64,000 nucleotides of DNA, taken from NCBI RefSeq assembly GCF_000183405.1, contig NC_014758.1:248001-312000 (forward strand). The letters are read 5' to 3'. Source of the stretch: Calditerrivibrio nitroreducens DSM 19672 (GTDB taxonomy: Bacteria > Chrysiogenota > Deferribacteres > Deferribacterales > Calditerrivibrionaceae). The position numbers and the translations under genes were made by a program. The notes below the pieces were generated by a model. It searched no databases. It saw nothing but the letters and a program-made list of their open reading frames with translations, and had not been told where the DNA came from. Below, one piece after another: positions 1-10,095 of the stretch (position 1 is its first letter; each line of letters starts with the position of its first letter).

Positions 1-732
1 ATGATAATTTTTCTATATCGACCCAAAAAACTTGACAAACAGGTGCTTATGGATGGATCTGTTTTGGGGCTGGTCCTTTTTATGACATTTACCTGCCAGA
101 CGATTGGGCTAAAGTTTGTTACCGCATCAGAAACCGGGTTTATTACCGGTCTATATCTGATATTTGTTCCAATCATATCGGTGGTATTTTTAGGTAAAAA
201 GATCGATGTTAATACCATAATTGCAGTGATGATTTCTTTTATTGGGTTATCCCTTATAAGTTTTACCGGAAAGGTTAATGTGGGCTTTGGGGAGTTTTTG
301 GTGCTACTTAATGCTCTATTTGTTGCATTTCACATTCTTTTGGTGGATTATTATGGAAGAAGGGATGACGTTTTTGCCCTTACATCGATACAGATTTTTG
401 TTTTAACCATTTTATCATTTATTTATACTACTATTTTTGAGGGATGGAGTTTCAAAATTGTAATAAACGTCGATATTGTGGTTGCTTTTCTGATTACCGG
501 GGTTTTTGCCACCGTTGTGGCCTTTATGATTCAGACATATGCCCAGAAATATACCACACCCACTAAGGCTGCGGTTATTTTCACTTTTGAGCCGCTTTCA
601 TCTGCAGTATTTGGCTATCTGCTTGGGGGTGAACTGCTTAAACTTTCACAGTATTTTGGGGCTTTTCTAATATTTATTTCTATGCTAATAATAGAGTTAA
701 AAGGGAAAGAGAGGATAGATAAAGATGCTTAA
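1..732 (+). CDS. EamA/DMT-family permease (5' end outside window)
   Basis: Inner-membrane permease of the drug/metabolite transporter superfamily; substrate unknown. The visible 243 residues are almost entirely hydrophobic helices, and the stretch around residues 32-52 (QTIGLKFVTASETGFITGLY) is typical of the end of the first EamA repeat. Family members have about 290-300 residues and ten helices. Here roughly the first 50 residues appear to be missing, so the ATG at base 1 is probably internal and the gene begins upstream of the window. It overlaps the next permease gene by 8 bases, so the two are translationally coupled and could act as a pair. Confidence 0.8.
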   Translation: MIIFLYRPKKLDKQVLMDGSVLGLVLFMTFTCQTIGLKFVTASETGFITGLYLIFVPIISVVFLGKKIDVNTIIAVMISFIGLSLISFTGKVNVGFGEFLVLLNALFVAFHILLVDYYGRRDDVFALTSIQIFVLTILSFIYTTIFEGWSFKIVINVDIVVAFLITGVFATVVAFMIQTYAQKYTTPTKAAVIFTFEPLSSAVFGYLLGGELLKLSQYFGAFLIFISMLIIELKGKERIDKDA

Positions 733-1606
733 AAATATAGCTATTTTTACTGTGGGGATCATTTCACTGGCAATGGCTTCTATTTTAGTAAAATTTTGCA
801 CTGATGTCCCTTCTGCAATGATAGCTGTTTATCGGCTTACCTTATCATCCATATTTCTGATAATATTGTACAAGATAAGAGGTTATACATTTACAAACAT
901 AGGTAAAAAGGAGTTTTATCTTTCCATCTTAAGTGGATTTATACTCGCATTACATTTTGTGTCATGGTTTGCTTCTTTGAAGCTTACATCGGTGGCAAGC
1001 AGTGTTGTACTAGTAACAACAAATCCACTATTTGTGGGGGTATTCTCTGTAATTTTTTTGAAAGAGAAACTTCAGAAAGAGATTATAATAGGGATTATAC
1101 TATCTATTATTGGTAGTACTATTTTGGCTGTTGGGGATAGTGGACTTAAAGGGTTGTCCATTCAGGATACCAATGCTCTTTATGGGGATCTTCTGGCTTT
1201 ATTTGGGGCGATATGTGCCAGCTGCTATCTTTTGGTGGGGAGTAAGGTTAGGGAGAAGCTCGATATTGTGACCTACGTTACGTTGGCTTATACTGCAAGT
1301 GCAGTATTTCTCATCATATATGCTTTACTTCTGGGGTTGTCGTTTACAGGTTATAAAGTTGGCTCATATGTAAGTATGTTGATGCTTGCAATTTTTCCTC
1401 AGCTCATAGGTCATACAGCAGTAAATTGGTCACTTAAACACCTGAAACCTTCGATGGTGGCAATAGGTATATTGGGGGAGCCTATCGGTGCCACCATACT
1501 TGCATATTTTATCTTCAATGAGACGATAGATCTGTATAAGACCTTAGGGATATGTTTGATTTTCATATCAATAATTATAGCATCCAGAAAGGGAGTCAAA
1601 GGGTAA
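725..1606 (+). CDS. EamA/DMT-family permease
   Basis: Full-length 293-residue inner-membrane permease of the EamA group with two repeated five-helix halves. The first half ends near LKLTSVASSVVLVTTNPLFV (residues about 85-105). The second half carries the matching region near residues 225-260 (HTAVNWSLKHLKPSMVAIG). The substrate cannot be told from sequence; relatives export amino acids, purines or other metabolites. Its start overlaps the end of the preceding permease, and lgt follows after 13 bases, so it probably belongs to one transcript. The family call is firm; the transport role is inferred from the family. Confidence 0.85.
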   Translation: MLKNIAIFTVGIISLAMASILVKFCTDVPSAMIAVYRLTLSSIFLIILYKIRGYTFTNIGKKEFYLSILSGFILALHFVSWFASLKLTSVASSVVLVTTNPLFVGVFSVIFLKEKLQKEIIIGIILSIIGSTILAVGDSGLKGLSIQDTNALYGDLLALFGAICASCYLLVGSKVREKLDIVTYVTLAYTASAVFLIIYALLLGLSFTGYKVGSYVSMLMLAIFPQLIGHTAVNWSLKHLKPSMVAIGILGEPIGATILAYFIFNETIDLYKTLGICLIFISIIIASRKGVKG

Positions 1607-1619
1607 AAGGAGCTTATAT

Positions 1620-2573
1620 ATGTTTCCTTATCTTTTTAAAATTGGTAATTTTGAGCTTAGAATTTACAGTTTGATGTACATCATTGCCATATTTATAGGT
1701 CTATTTTTTATTAAAAAAAGAGCTAAATCCCTTCATCAGGATCCGGGTATAATAGAAAATATCATTATTGTATCTTTTTTTGGTGGTATTATAGGGGCAA
1801 GGCTTTATTATGTTTTGCTTAGGTGGGATTTCTATTCCCAATACCCTTATGAAATAATAGCCTTCTGGCACGGTGGGCTGGCAATTCATGGGGGGCTTAT
1901 AGGGGGAGTTCTGACCGGGTATCTTTACGCCTGGAAGAGATACAATTTTCTATATCTTTCTGACCTGATTCTTCCTTTTCTTTTGCTGGGGCAGGGGATA
2001 GGGAGATTTGGAAATTTTGCCAATGGAGAAGCCCACGGGGTACCCACCATTACACCACCTGATATTATTTTTAGGTTTAAAAATATCTTTCCAGAATTCT
2101 GGAGGGTGGTGAAGTCCACATTTAATCTACCGGATGGGGTAGAGGGGATGAATCTTTTAAACAGCATGCTGGAGCAAAAAAAAGTGTTAATAGTGGAGTT
2201 TCAAAATAGGGTTTATGAACTGAAGGAGTATGTACCTTTTGGGGTAAGGTTTCCTTCTAAGTATAATCCTCCGGCATACCTTGAATTTGGTTATTTACCT
2301 GTACATCCCACTTTTTTTTACGAAATGATACTAAATTTTATCGGGGCTGCCATATTGATATATTTCTGGAAAAAAGATGAGCAGATTGGTAAAGGAGTTA
2401 TCACCGGTCTTTATCTAATATTTTATGGGGTCATAAGGGGATTTGTGACGACGTTTAGAGCGGATGATCTGATGGTAGGTTATTTTAGAGCACCACATAT
2501 TGTAAGTTTTGTATTGATCTTAATAGGCGGACTTTTGATATATTTCAGAAAAATGAGAGGTAATAATGGGTGA
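1620..2573 (+). CDS. lgt: Prolipoprotein diacylglyceryl transferase
   Basis: Inner-membrane enzyme that moves diacylglycerol from phosphatidylglycerol to the cysteine of prolipoproteins, the first step of lipoprotein maturation. The Lgt signature GRFGNFANGE lies near residues 129-138, with the upstream GARLYY and HGGLAIHGGL segments and a C-terminal HPTFFYE motif. At 317 residues it is longer than most Lgt proteins (about 260-290). The extra length lies between the signature and HPTFFYE, in what should be a periplasmic segment. The end overlaps metH by 8 bases. Confidence 0.95.
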   Translation: MFPYLFKIGNFELRIYSLMYIIAIFIGLFFIKKRAKSLHQDPGIIENIIIVSFFGGIIGARLYYVLLRWDFYSQYPYEIIAFWHGGLAIHGGLIGGVLTGYLYAWKRYNFLYLSDLILPFLLLGQGIGRFGNFANGEAHGVPTITPPDIIFRFKNIFPEFWRVVKSTFNLPDGVEGMNLLNSMLEQKKVLIVEFQNRVYELKEYVPFGVRFPSKYNPPAYLEFGYLPVHPTFFYEMILNFIGAAILIYFWKKDEQIGKGVITGLYLIFYGVIRGFVTTFRADDLMVGYFRAPHIVSFVLILIGGLLIYFRKMRGNNG

Positions 2574-5500
2574 TTTTGTAAAATTTGCAAAAGATAGGGT
2601 TATACTTTTCGATGGTGCGATGGGGACAAATATACAGAAATACAGCATATCTGATGCAACCTGGCAGGGGAAAAATGGTTGCAACGAATACCTAAACATC
2701 GTTGCACCTCATATAATCGAGGAGATACATGGAAATTTTTTGGAAGCTGGTGCTGATGTGCTGGAAACGAATAGTTTTGGGGGCACAAGGCTGGTATTAT
2801 CGGAATACGGTCTGGAAGACGCTGTTTACGAGATAAACCTTCAGGCGGCAAGGATAGCAAGAAGGGTGGCGGATAAGTACGGAAGATTCGTGGCTGGATC
2901 TGTAGGGCCCGGAACAAAGCTTGTTAGTCTTGGACATATTTCTTACGATGACCTTTTTTATATGTACAAGGAGCAATCTCTGGCTTTGATAGATGGTGGG
3001 GTGGATCTTTTTATCATAGAAACATGTCAGGACATGCTGCAGATTAAGGCTGCAATTAATGGTATTAGAAGTGGAATGGAGGAGAAAAAGGTAAATCTAC
3101 CTATCATGGTCTCAGTAACGGTGGAAATAAATGGGACGATGCTTACAGGGTCAGATCTCAGTGCCGTTGCCGTCACAATGGCGGGGTATCCAATATATTC
3201 CCTCGGGATCAATTGTGCTCTGGGACCTGATCTGATGTATGAACCTTTAACCACTCTATCAAATAGTTGGGGTGGAAGGATATCCTGTATCCCCAATGCG
3301 GGTCTTCCGATGAATATAAATGGGAAGTTTGTCTATAATATGGAGCCAGATAGGATGGCTGAAATTATCGATGATATTCTGAATCATTTTCCAATAAGCA
3401 TAGTTGGGGGATGTTGTGGTACCTCATACGAACATATAAGGGAGATGAGAAAAGTATGTGATAAACATAAAGTGCCGGATCCTGTAAGATTTCAGGTGAA
3501 GGGGATGGCGGCGAGTATATATACAGCCACGAGCTTAAATCAGGAACCACCACCTGCCCTGATAGGTGAAAGGGCCAATGCGAATGGGAGCAAAGCCTTC
3601 AGGGAGCTTCTCATTAAAGAAGATTTTGATGGGATGCTTAAGATTGTAAAAGATCAGGAGGAGGAAGCTGCCCATTTTGTGGATATTTGTGTTGCTTACG
3701 CTGGTAGAGATGAAAAAAGGGACATGGCAAGATTTATATCAATGGTGAATAGAATGTCTTTACTCCCGGCGGTGATAGATACCACTGAGCCGGATGTCCT
3801 GGAGGAGGCATTAAAACGTTATTCTGGTAAGCCTATAATAAATTCTATAAATTTCGAGGATGGCGGAAAAAAATTGCATAGGGTATTAAATCTGGTAAAA
3901 GATTTCCCGGCTGCAGTTATAGGGCTTACGATAGATGAAGATGGTATGGCGATGACGGCGGCTAAAAAGTTTGAGATTGCAAAGAGGATATATACCGTTT
4001 TCACGGAGGAATATCATCTTGATCCTGAGGATCTCATAATAGATCCACTTACCTTTTCCATTGGTAGTGGAGATGAAACGCTACGATATGCTGCACTTCA
4101 AACACTTGAAGCGATAAAGATGATAAAAAATGAACTACCAGGGGTTAAAACAGTTTTAGGTTTAAGTAATGTCTCTTTTGGATTATCACCTAAGAGTCGA
4201 ATTATTTTAAACTCTGTCTTTTTGAAAAAGGCTGTGGAATCTGGACTTGATATGGCTATCGTACATGCATCCAAGATTCTTCCGGAGGCGTCTATACCCA
4301 CTGAGGAGTATGATCTTGCACTTAACCTGATAAATGGAGAGGAAGGTGCTCTGGAAAAATTTATTAACTTCTATAGTGCAAAGAAGGATGACGATATATC
4401 TGTCGATAAAAATGATATCTCTGACGAAGAATTGTTGATAGTGAAGCTTAAAAAGGGTGATAAGACCGATATAGAGACGTTATTGGACAGATTGCTAAAA
4501 AGATACACCCCCTATGACATTATAAATAACATCCTTATGAGTGGGATGCAGGAGATAGGGGAACTTTTTGGTAAAGGGAAAATGCTTCTACCTTTTGTTC
4601 TTCAGTCTGCAGAGGTGATGAAAAAATCGGTTTCTTATCTGGAAAAGTTTATGGAAAAGACAGATACGGAGCCTAAAGGGAAGATAGTGTTGGCCACAGT
4701 GAAGGGGGATGTACACGATATTGGGAAGAATCTGGTGGATATAATACTATCCAATAATGGTTACAGGGTGTATAATCTTGGAATCAAAGTCCCAGTGGAG
4801 GAGATGATAGAAAAGGCGATTGAGGTGGGGGCAGATGCAATAGGGATGAGTGGTCTTTTGGTGAAATCTACTATAATTATGAAGGAGAATATCGAAGAGA
4901 TTAAACGTAGGGGGCTTAAGGTGAAGGTACTGCTGGGGGGTGCGGCTCTTACGGAGGGGTATGTAAAAAATGAATGTGCCCCTGTTTACGATGGTGAGGT
5001 TTATTATTGTAAAGATGCCTTTGATGCCATTACATATCTACAGGAAGAGAAAGGTGTTGAATCTGATGTTCAGAACGATGTGGATGTAAAGATAGATTCA
5101 AAAAATGACAAGGACAGCTTGAAACCTTCAGTTAAAAATGACTTATCATCTACTATTGTTCCGCAGCCTCCGTTTCTTGGGGTTAGGGTGGTAGAATGTA
5201 TAAATTTTGATGATGTTGAAAAATTTTTGAATAAAAGAACTCTCTGGACAAACAGGTGGGGTTATAAAAAACTTAAGGAGCAGTCTAATACTGAATACGA
5301 AAAATTGCTTGAGGAGGTTGTGAAACCTGAATACAACTCGATTCTGGAAAAAGTAAAACTTTCTAAACTCGTGGATATGAAGCTAATATATGGATATTTC
5401 AGAGTGGTGAGCGTTGGAGATGATGTTATCATTTTGGATGAAAGGGAGAATGAGGTGGAAAGGTTAACATTCCCCAGACAGAGGGTGGAACCCTACCTAT

Positions 5501-5946
5501 GCCTGGCCGATTATTTCAAACCTTTAGATAAGGGGATTGTAGATATCCTTCCTTTACAGATAGTTACCCTTGGGGACAGGCCTGTTGAATTTTTGAAAAA
5601 ACTAAAAGACAGCAATTACAAAGAGTATTTTTTATACCACGGATTTTTTACCGAGTTTACCGAAGCAGTTGCAGAATACTGGCACAGACATATCAGATAT
5701 GAGCTTGGGATTACCGAAAATGAACCTCAATCAGTGGAAGGTATCCTGACTAATCGTTATCGGGGACTCAGGTATAGTTTTGGCTACCCTTCCTGTCCAG
5801 ACCTTGAAGGGAACAAAAAGATCATTGAACTTCTGGATGCATCAAAGATAGGAGTGTCTATTACAGAAACTTTTCAGATGGTGCCGGAGTTTACCACTTC
5901 TGCCATCATCGTTCACAGTGATAAAGCAAAATATTTTGTGGTTTAA
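2566..5946 (+). CDS. metH: Cobalamin-dependent methionine synthase
   Basis: Cytoplasmic enzyme that methylates homocysteine from 5-methyltetrahydrofolate through cobalamin. The domain order is complete. The homocysteine-binding barrel (about 1-300) has zinc ligands Cys217 (GINCALG) and Cys283-Cys284 (GGCCGT). A pterin-binding barrel spans about 325-590. The B12 cap and cobalamin domain span about 620-830, with DVHDIG at 715-720 supplying His717. The reactivation domain (about 870-1126) has the SAM-site motif YRGLRYSFGY. At 1126 residues it is about 100 shorter than the E. coli enzyme but lacks no domain; a charged linker precedes the reactivation domain. The start overlaps lgt and has GAGAGGTAAT just before ATG. 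Confidence 0.97.
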   Translation: MGDFVKFAKDRVILFDGAMGTNIQKYSISDATWQGKNGCNEYLNIVAPHIIEEIHGNFLEAGADVLETNSFGGTRLVLSEYGLEDAVYEINLQAARIARRVADKYGRFVAGSVGPGTKLVSLGHISYDDLFYMYKEQSLALIDGGVDLFIIETCQDMLQIKAAINGIRSGMEEKKVNLPIMVSVTVEINGTMLTGSDLSAVAVTMAGYPIYSLGINCALGPDLMYEPLTTLSNSWGGRISCIPNAGLPMNINGKFVYNMEPDRMAEIIDDILNHFPISIVGGCCGTSYEHIREMRKVCDKHKVPDPVRFQVKGMAASIYTATSLNQEPPPALIGERANANGSKAFRELLIKEDFDGMLKIVKDQEEEAAHFVDICVAYAGRDEKRDMARFISMVNRMSLLPAVIDTTEPDVLEEALKRYSGKPIINSINFEDGGKKLHRVLNLVKDFPAAVIGLTIDEDGMAMTAAKKFEIAKRIYTVFTEEYHLDPEDLIIDPLTFSIGSGDETLRYAALQTLEAIKMIKNELPGVKTVLGLSNVSFGLSPKSRIILNSVFLKKAVESGLDMAIVHASKILPEASIPTEEYDLALNLINGEEGALEKFINFYSAKKDDDISVDKNDISDEELLIVKLKKGDKTDIETLLDRLLKRYTPYDIINNILMSGMQEIGELFGKGKMLLPFVLQSAEVMKKSVSYLEKFMEKTDTEPKGKIVLATVKGDVHDIGKNLVDIILSNNGYRVYNLGIKVPVEEMIEKAIEVGADAIGMSGLLVKSTIIMKENIEEIKRRGLKVKVLLGGAALTEGYVKNECAPVYDGEVYYCKDAFDAITYLQEEKGVESDVQNDVDVKIDSKNDKDSLKPSVKNDLSSTIVPQPPFLGVRVVECINFDDVEKFLNKRTLWTNRWGYKKLKEQSNTEYEKLLEEVVKPEYNSILEKVKLSKLVDMKLIYGYFRVVSVGDDVIILDERENEVERLTFPRQRVEPYLCLADYFKPLDKGIVDILPLQIVTLGDRPVEFLKKLKDSNYKEYFLYHGFFTEFTEAVAEYWHRHIRYELGITENEPQSVEGILTNRYRGLRYSFGYPSCPDLEGNKKIIELLDASKIGVSITETFQMVPEFTTSAIIVHSDKAKYFVV

Positions 5947-5958
5947 AGGGGAAAAATT

Positions 5959-7617
5959 ATGGAAATCATACCATCTAATTTTATAGAAGAGATAATTGTG
6001 GAAGATTTAAAATCTGGAAAAGTAAAAAGCGTCATTACAAGATTTCCTCCGGAGCCCAATGGGTATCTTCATATTGGGCATGCAAAATCGATATGCCTCA
6101 ATTTTGGACTTGCATTGAAGTTTAATGGTAGGTGTAATCTTAGGTTCGATGATACCAATCCTGAAAAAGAGGATACTGAGTATGTGGAGTCGATAAAGAG
6201 AGATGTGAAATGGCTTGGGTTTGACTGGGGTGAAAAGGAGTTTTATGCTTCTGATTATTTCGATTTTATGTATGAAATGGCGATAAAACTTATTAAAATG
6301 GGTAAGGCTTATGTCTGCCACCTTTCCCCCGAAGAGATGAGAAGATACAGGGGAACGTTGACGGAGCCCGGGATCAATAGCCCCTACAGAGATAGAAGCA
6401 TTGAGGAGAATCTGGAGCTTTTTGAAAAGATGAGAAGGGGTGAGTTTGAGGAAGGGGAAGCGGTTTTAAGAGCTAAGATAGATATGTCCTCCCCAAATAT
6501 AAATTTAAGGGATCCTGTGATGTATCGTATCATTAAACAGAACCACCACAGAACCGGTAATAAATGGTGCATCTACCCATCTTATGACTGGGCCCACGGT
6601 CTGGAGGATTCAATTGAAGGGGTTACCCATTCAATATGTACCCTTGAGTTTGAAGATCATAGGCCACTCTACGATTGGTTTCTGGATCAGCTTGGGGTTT
6701 ACCATCCACAGCAGATAGAGTTTGCAAGGTTGAACCTTACTTACACCGTTATGAGTAAGAGAAAATTGTTGAAACTGGTGGAGGATGGCTACGTTTCCGG
6801 CTGGGATGACCCCAGGATGCCCACAATAAGTGGACTTAGAAGGAGAGGATACACTCCGGAATCTATACGAAAATTTGCCGAAATGATAGGTGTGGCTAAG
6901 AGTAATAGCGTGGTGGATTATGGTATGCTTGAGTTCTGTATCAGGGAGGATCTCAATAAAAGAGCCCAGAGGGTGATGGTGGTCATCAATCCGGTGAAAC
7001 TTATCATTACAAATTATCCGGATGGTAAGAAGGAGATGATGGAGGCTGTGAATAATCCAGAGGATGAATCGATGGGGAAGAGACTTGTTCCTTTTTCAAA
7101 GGTTTTGTATGTAGAGAGGGAGGATTTTTCGGAAGAGCCTGACCCAAAGTTTTTCAGGTTGGCACCAGGTAAAGAGGTTAGGTTACAACACGGGTATTAC
7201 GTTACCTGCACAGGATTTAAAAAAGGTGATGATGGAAATATCGAAGAGATATATTGTACGTATGATCCAGATAGCAGGGGTGGATGGACAAAAGATGGTA
7301 GGAAAGTAAAGGGTACCATCCATTGGGTTTCCGCAGAAGATGCCATAGATATTGAGGTTAGAATGTATAGCCATCTATTTACAAAAGAAAATCCTGATGA
7401 TGTGGAAGAAGGTAAGAATTTTACAGATTATATAAATCCAGATTCCCTTAAAATATTCACTGCAAAGGGGGAGCCTTTTATAAAAGATTGCAATGAAGAG
7501 TATTATCAGTTTTTGAGAAATGGGTATTTCAGAAAGGATGAAGACTCAACAAAAAAGAAACCTGTTTTCAATAAAACTGTTGGGCTGAAGGATAGCTGGA
7601 GCAAGGGGAAGAAGTAG
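5959..7617 (+). CDS. glnS: Glutaminyl-tRNA synthetase
   Basis: Class I aminoacyl-tRNA synthetase that charges tRNA-Gln directly. The ATP-binding HIGH motif is at residues 38-41 (YLHIGHA) and the second motif is VMSKRKL with MSK at 265-267. The 552-residue length matches bacterial GlnRS, with the two-barrel anticodon-binding part after about residue 340. The sequence [18 protein letters not shown] and the [12 protein letters not shown] segment distinguish it from GluRS. Many bacteria lack GlnRS and use GluRS plus GatCAB, so its presence is informative about lineage or past transfer. It lies 12 bases after metH. Confidence 0.95.
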   Translation: MEIIPSNFIEEIIVEDLKSGKVKSVITRFPPEPNGYLHIGHAKSICLNFGLALKFNGRCNLRFDDTNPEKEDTEYVESIKRDVKWLGFDWGEKEFYASDYFDFMYEMAIKLIKMGKAYVCHLSPEEMRRYRGTLTEPGINSPYRDRSIEENLELFEKMRRGEFEEGEAVLRAKIDMSSPNINLRDPVMYRIIKQNHHRTGNKWCIYPSYDWAHGLEDSIEGVTHSICTLEFEDHRPLYDWFLDQLGVYHPQQIEFARLNLTYTVMSKRKLLKLVEDGYVSGWDDPRMPTISGLRRRGYTPESIRKFAEMIGVAKSNSVVDYGMLEFCIREDLNKRAQRVMVVINPVKLIITNYPDGKKEMMEAVNNPEDESMGKRLVPFSKVLYVEREDFSEEPDPKFFRLAPGKEVRLQHGYYVTCTGFKKGDDGNIEEIYCTYDPDSRGGWTKDGRKVKGTIHWVSAEDAIDIEVRMYSHLFTKENPDDVEEGKNFTDYINPDSLKIFTAKGEPFIKDCNEEYYQFLRNGYFRKDEDSTKKKPVFNKTVGLKDSWSKGKK

Positions 7618-7618
7618 T

Positions 7619-8335
7619 ATGCTTTTTTTTAAAAAACTTTTGTATTATTTCTTAATTCCCCCGTGGATATTTATTGTTGGATTTATATTGGGTGGGTATT
7701 TTTTAAAGGGATTTAAAAGGTATCTGCTCTTCTTTTTTGCTGTAATGCTCTATCTTTTTTCCATTTCACCAGTGAAGGATATATTGATATATCCAATTGA
7801 AAAGGATTATATTAATCTGAAATGTGATGGGGATATCATCGTTGTCCTTGGGGGAGGTGTTTATGGAAATGGAGAGCTCTCAGAGGATGCGTTTAAAAGG
7901 GTGGTGAAGGGGTTTGAAAAGGGGCGAGGAGGAGATAAAATTATCATTGTATCGGGTGGAAGGGTGAGTGAAAGTTATCCATACGAAGCTGAGGTGATGA
8001 AAGATCTCCTGGTTACACTTGGAATACGAGAAGGGAATATAATTATGGATAAAGATAGTAAAGATACGGTGGAAAATGCCAAATTTACTAAAAAAATTGT
8101 GGAAGAAAAGGGGATAAAGGGGGATGTAATTCTTATAACTTCCGCCTATCACATGAAAAGGGGGATACTGATCTTTAAAAAATATGGGTTTGATAATATT
8201 TGTGCTGCTGCTACAGATTTCAAGTTTGATGGGGTTTATTCCATATACGATTTTTTGCCATCTGCGTCCAATCTGAATACTGTTTCGAAGGCGCTGAAGG
8301 AGTATCTGGGGATACTTTTTTACAGGATTAAATAG
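7619..8335 (+). CDS. DUF218 (YdcF/ElyC/SanA-like) membrane protein
   Basis: A 238-residue protein with two N-terminal membrane helices (about residues 10-30 and 35-52), followed by a DUF218 domain. The domain begins DIIVVLGGGVYGNGELSEDA and continues with IIIVSGG, SKDTVENA and LITSAYHMKRG, all typical of the family. E. coli relatives ElyC and SanA affect envelope integrity and lipid-carrier or peptidoglycan metabolism, but the biochemical activity is not settled. It starts one base after the glnS stop and ends the run of genes before the heat-shock cluster. Confidence 0.8.
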   Translation: MLFFKKLLYYFLIPPWIFIVGFILGGYFLKGFKRYLLFFFAVMLYLFSISPVKDILIYPIEKDYINLKCDGDIIVVLGGGVYGNGELSEDAFKRVVKGFEKGRGGDKIIIVSGGRVSESYPYEAEVMKDLLVTLGIREGNIIMDKDSKDTVENAKFTKKIVEEKGIKGDVILITSAYHMKRGILIFKKYGFDNICAAATDFKFDGVYSIYDFLPSASNLNTVSKALKEYLGILFYRIK

Positions 8336-8383
8336 CTTATAATTTTGATTTGATATGCTTCAATTAATCAGTCAAGAAAATAC

Positions 8384-8411
8384 TTGACAATCATATGTTG
8401 TTGACTATATT
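8384..8411 (+). promoter_or_regulatory. Sigma-70-type promoter of hrcA
   Basis: TTGACA at 8384-8389 and TATATT at 8406-8411 are separated by 16 bases. The site sits directly before the CIRCE dyad and about 50 bases before the hrcA start, which is the usual arrangement for an HrcA-repressed promoter. Transcription would begin at or just inside CIRCE. Confidence 0.75.
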
Positions 8412-8416
8412 CTTGA

Positions 8417-8443
8417 TTAGCACTTAACTACTGAGACTGCTAA
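8417..8443 (+). promoter_or_regulatory. CIRCE operator (HrcA binding site)
   Basis: Arms TTAGCACTT (8417-8425) and GACTGCTAA (8435-8443) are separated by 9 bases. Each arm differs at one position from the CIRCE consensus TTAGCACTC-N9-GAGTGCTAA. The position between promoter and hrcA indicates autoregulation of the heat-shock operon by HrcA. Confidence 0.9.
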
Positions 8444-8457
8444 CAAGGTGAAGCGAA

Positions 8458-9504
8458 ATGGATGATATCCTTAATGAAAGAGAAAAGATAGTTTTAAAGA
8501 TGATAGTTGAAGAGTATATAAGGACGAGTGAGCCTGTGGGATCTCGTTTTGTATCAAAACACAGCCCTCTGGGCTTAAGTCCTGCTTCCATCAGGAATGT
8601 CATGAGCGATCTGGAAGAAAAGGATATGATAAAGCAGACGTATGTCTCATCTGGAAGGGTTCCGTCTGATCTGGGGCTTAGGTATTACGTGGATAGGCTT
8701 ATCTCTATACAGCCATTTGATGTGGAAGAGCTAAATAGTGTAATTGGTCAGAGGAAGCTCAATATCAAATCTGTATTTGATACTGTCACCCAAAAGTTAG
8801 GGGAGCTTACGAATTCTGTGGGGTTTGTGGTGTCCCCAAAGTTGAATAGCTCATATTTAAAACATATAGAATTTATAAGATTAAACAGGGAAAGCGTACT
8901 TGCCATTATCGTCACAAGGGCTGGTATAGTTCACAACGTTATTGTAGAAACAGATGGTGAGATCAGAGATAATGAACTTGTGATGATGAGTAATTTTTTG
9001 AATCAGAATTTTATGAATAAAAGTTTGAGTGAGCTAAAAGAGGCTCTTTATCAGGAAATGATAGATGATAAAGATAGGATAAGTGATATATACAATAAGA
9101 TGCTTAATATAGGTAGAGCCACTTTTGAAGGGGTGGATGACGATTATGAAATCGTATTGCATGGAATAAACAATATAATTGCACAACCGGAATTTAAGAA
9201 GGATCTGGATACTTTAAAGGAGCTCCTTGATATATTTGAGAGTAAGAAAAGGATGTTAAATATTTTAAATAAACTTATATCAAGGCATGGAATAAAGATA
9301 TTTATAGGTTCGGAAATAGGTGAAAGGGTTGCGGAGGAGCTTGGGGTGGTTTTGACTGATTATAGAAGAGGTGACAATATAGTTGGTATGCTTGGGGTCA
9401 TTGGTCCAAAGCGGATGAGATACCCTCAGGTATTACCTATCGTTGACTATACATCAAAATTGATAACAAATATTTTAACTGAGATAGGAGGCGATGATGA
9501 ATAA
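8458..9504 (+). CDS. hrcA: Heat-inducible transcription repressor HrcA
   Basis: DNA-binding repressor that holds class I heat-shock genes down by binding CIRCE and is kept active by GroE. The N-terminal winged helix (about 1-70) contains NEREKIVLKMIVEEYIRTSEPVG-type sequence and SPASIRNVMSDLEEK. The rest is the GAF-like dimer and inserted domain, ending with the conserved LGVIGPKRMRYPQV motif (about residues 315-330). The length of 348 residues is normal. It is preceded by a promoter and a CIRCE dyad and overlaps grpE by 11 bases. Confidence 0.97.
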   Translation: MDDILNEREKIVLKMIVEEYIRTSEPVGSRFVSKHSPLGLSPASIRNVMSDLEEKDMIKQTYVSSGRVPSDLGLRYYVDRLISIQPFDVEELNSVIGQRKLNIKSVFDTVTQKLGELTNSVGFVVSPKLNSSYLKHIEFIRLNRESVLAIIVTRAGIVHNVIVETDGEIRDNELVMMSNFLNQNFMNKSLSELKEALYQEMIDDKDRISDIYNKMLNIGRATFEGVDDDYEIVLHGINNIIAQPEFKKDLDTLKELLDIFESKKRMLNILNKLISRHGIKIFIGSEIGERVAEELGVVLTDYRRGDNIVGMLGVIGPKRMRYPQVLPIVDYTSKLITNILTEIGGDDE

Positions 9505-10075
9505 AGAAAGAAGTGAAGATCTCACAGATACAGAGAAGATATCTGATGAGAGCTCACAGACTGAAAATAATAATAAGGATGAGGTAAAATCAGAAGAGGT
9601 TATCGATCCGAAGGATAAAGAGATAGAAGATTTAAGAAAGGCATTGTCGGAAGCAAACGACAATCTATTAAGGGTAAAAGCTGATGCGGATAATTTTAGA
9701 AAAAGGATCACAAAAGATTTTGAAGAGAAACTTAAATATGCAAATCAGTCACTATTAATGGATTTTATAACGTTTGCTGATAATATTGATATAGCACTTG
9801 CACATCTTCAGGGTGCTGAAGAGCCTTCGATTGATAAGATAAAAGAGGGTTTTGAGCTTATTTTAAAACAGTTTAAAGATATCCTTGCCAAGCATGGTAT
9901 GAAGGAGATCTGTTGCGAGGTTGGGGAACAGTTTGACCCCAATAAGCATGAGGCTCTTATGCTGGATTCGAGGGATGACATGGATAATAATACCATCACA
10001 ATGGTACTTCAAAAAGGGTACACCCTCAATGATAGGGTGGTAAGACCTACAAAAGTAAAAGTAAATAAAAAATAA
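9494..10075 (+). CDS. grpE: Nucleotide exchange factor GrpE
   Basis: DnaK cochaperone that speeds ADP release. The acidic N-terminal tail (about 1-45) is followed by a long coiled coil (about 45-90) with LLRVKADADNFRKR, then the small beta domain with the ending DRVVRPTKVKV. A good ribosome site (TAGGAGG) precedes two adjacent ATG codons at 9494 and 9497; the first is used here but either is possible. It is part of hrcA-grpE-dnaK and has normal length (193 residues). Confidence 0.95.
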   Translation: MMNKERSEDLTDTEKISDESSQTENNNKDEVKSEEVIDPKDKEIEDLRKALSEANDNLLRVKADADNFRKRITKDFEEKLKYANQSLLMDFITFADNIDIALAHLQGAEEPSIDKIKEGFELILKQFKDILAKHGMKEICCEVGEQFDPNKHEALMLDSRDDMDNNTITMVLQKGYTLNDRVVRPTKVKVNKK

Positions 10076-10095
10076 AGATAAAGGAGTGGTGAACT

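Noticed and set aside
1868-1890. TGGCAC followed by TGGCA resembling a sigma-54 promoter
   Set aside because: It lies inside lgt coding sequence, the spacing does not fit, and no gene start follows.
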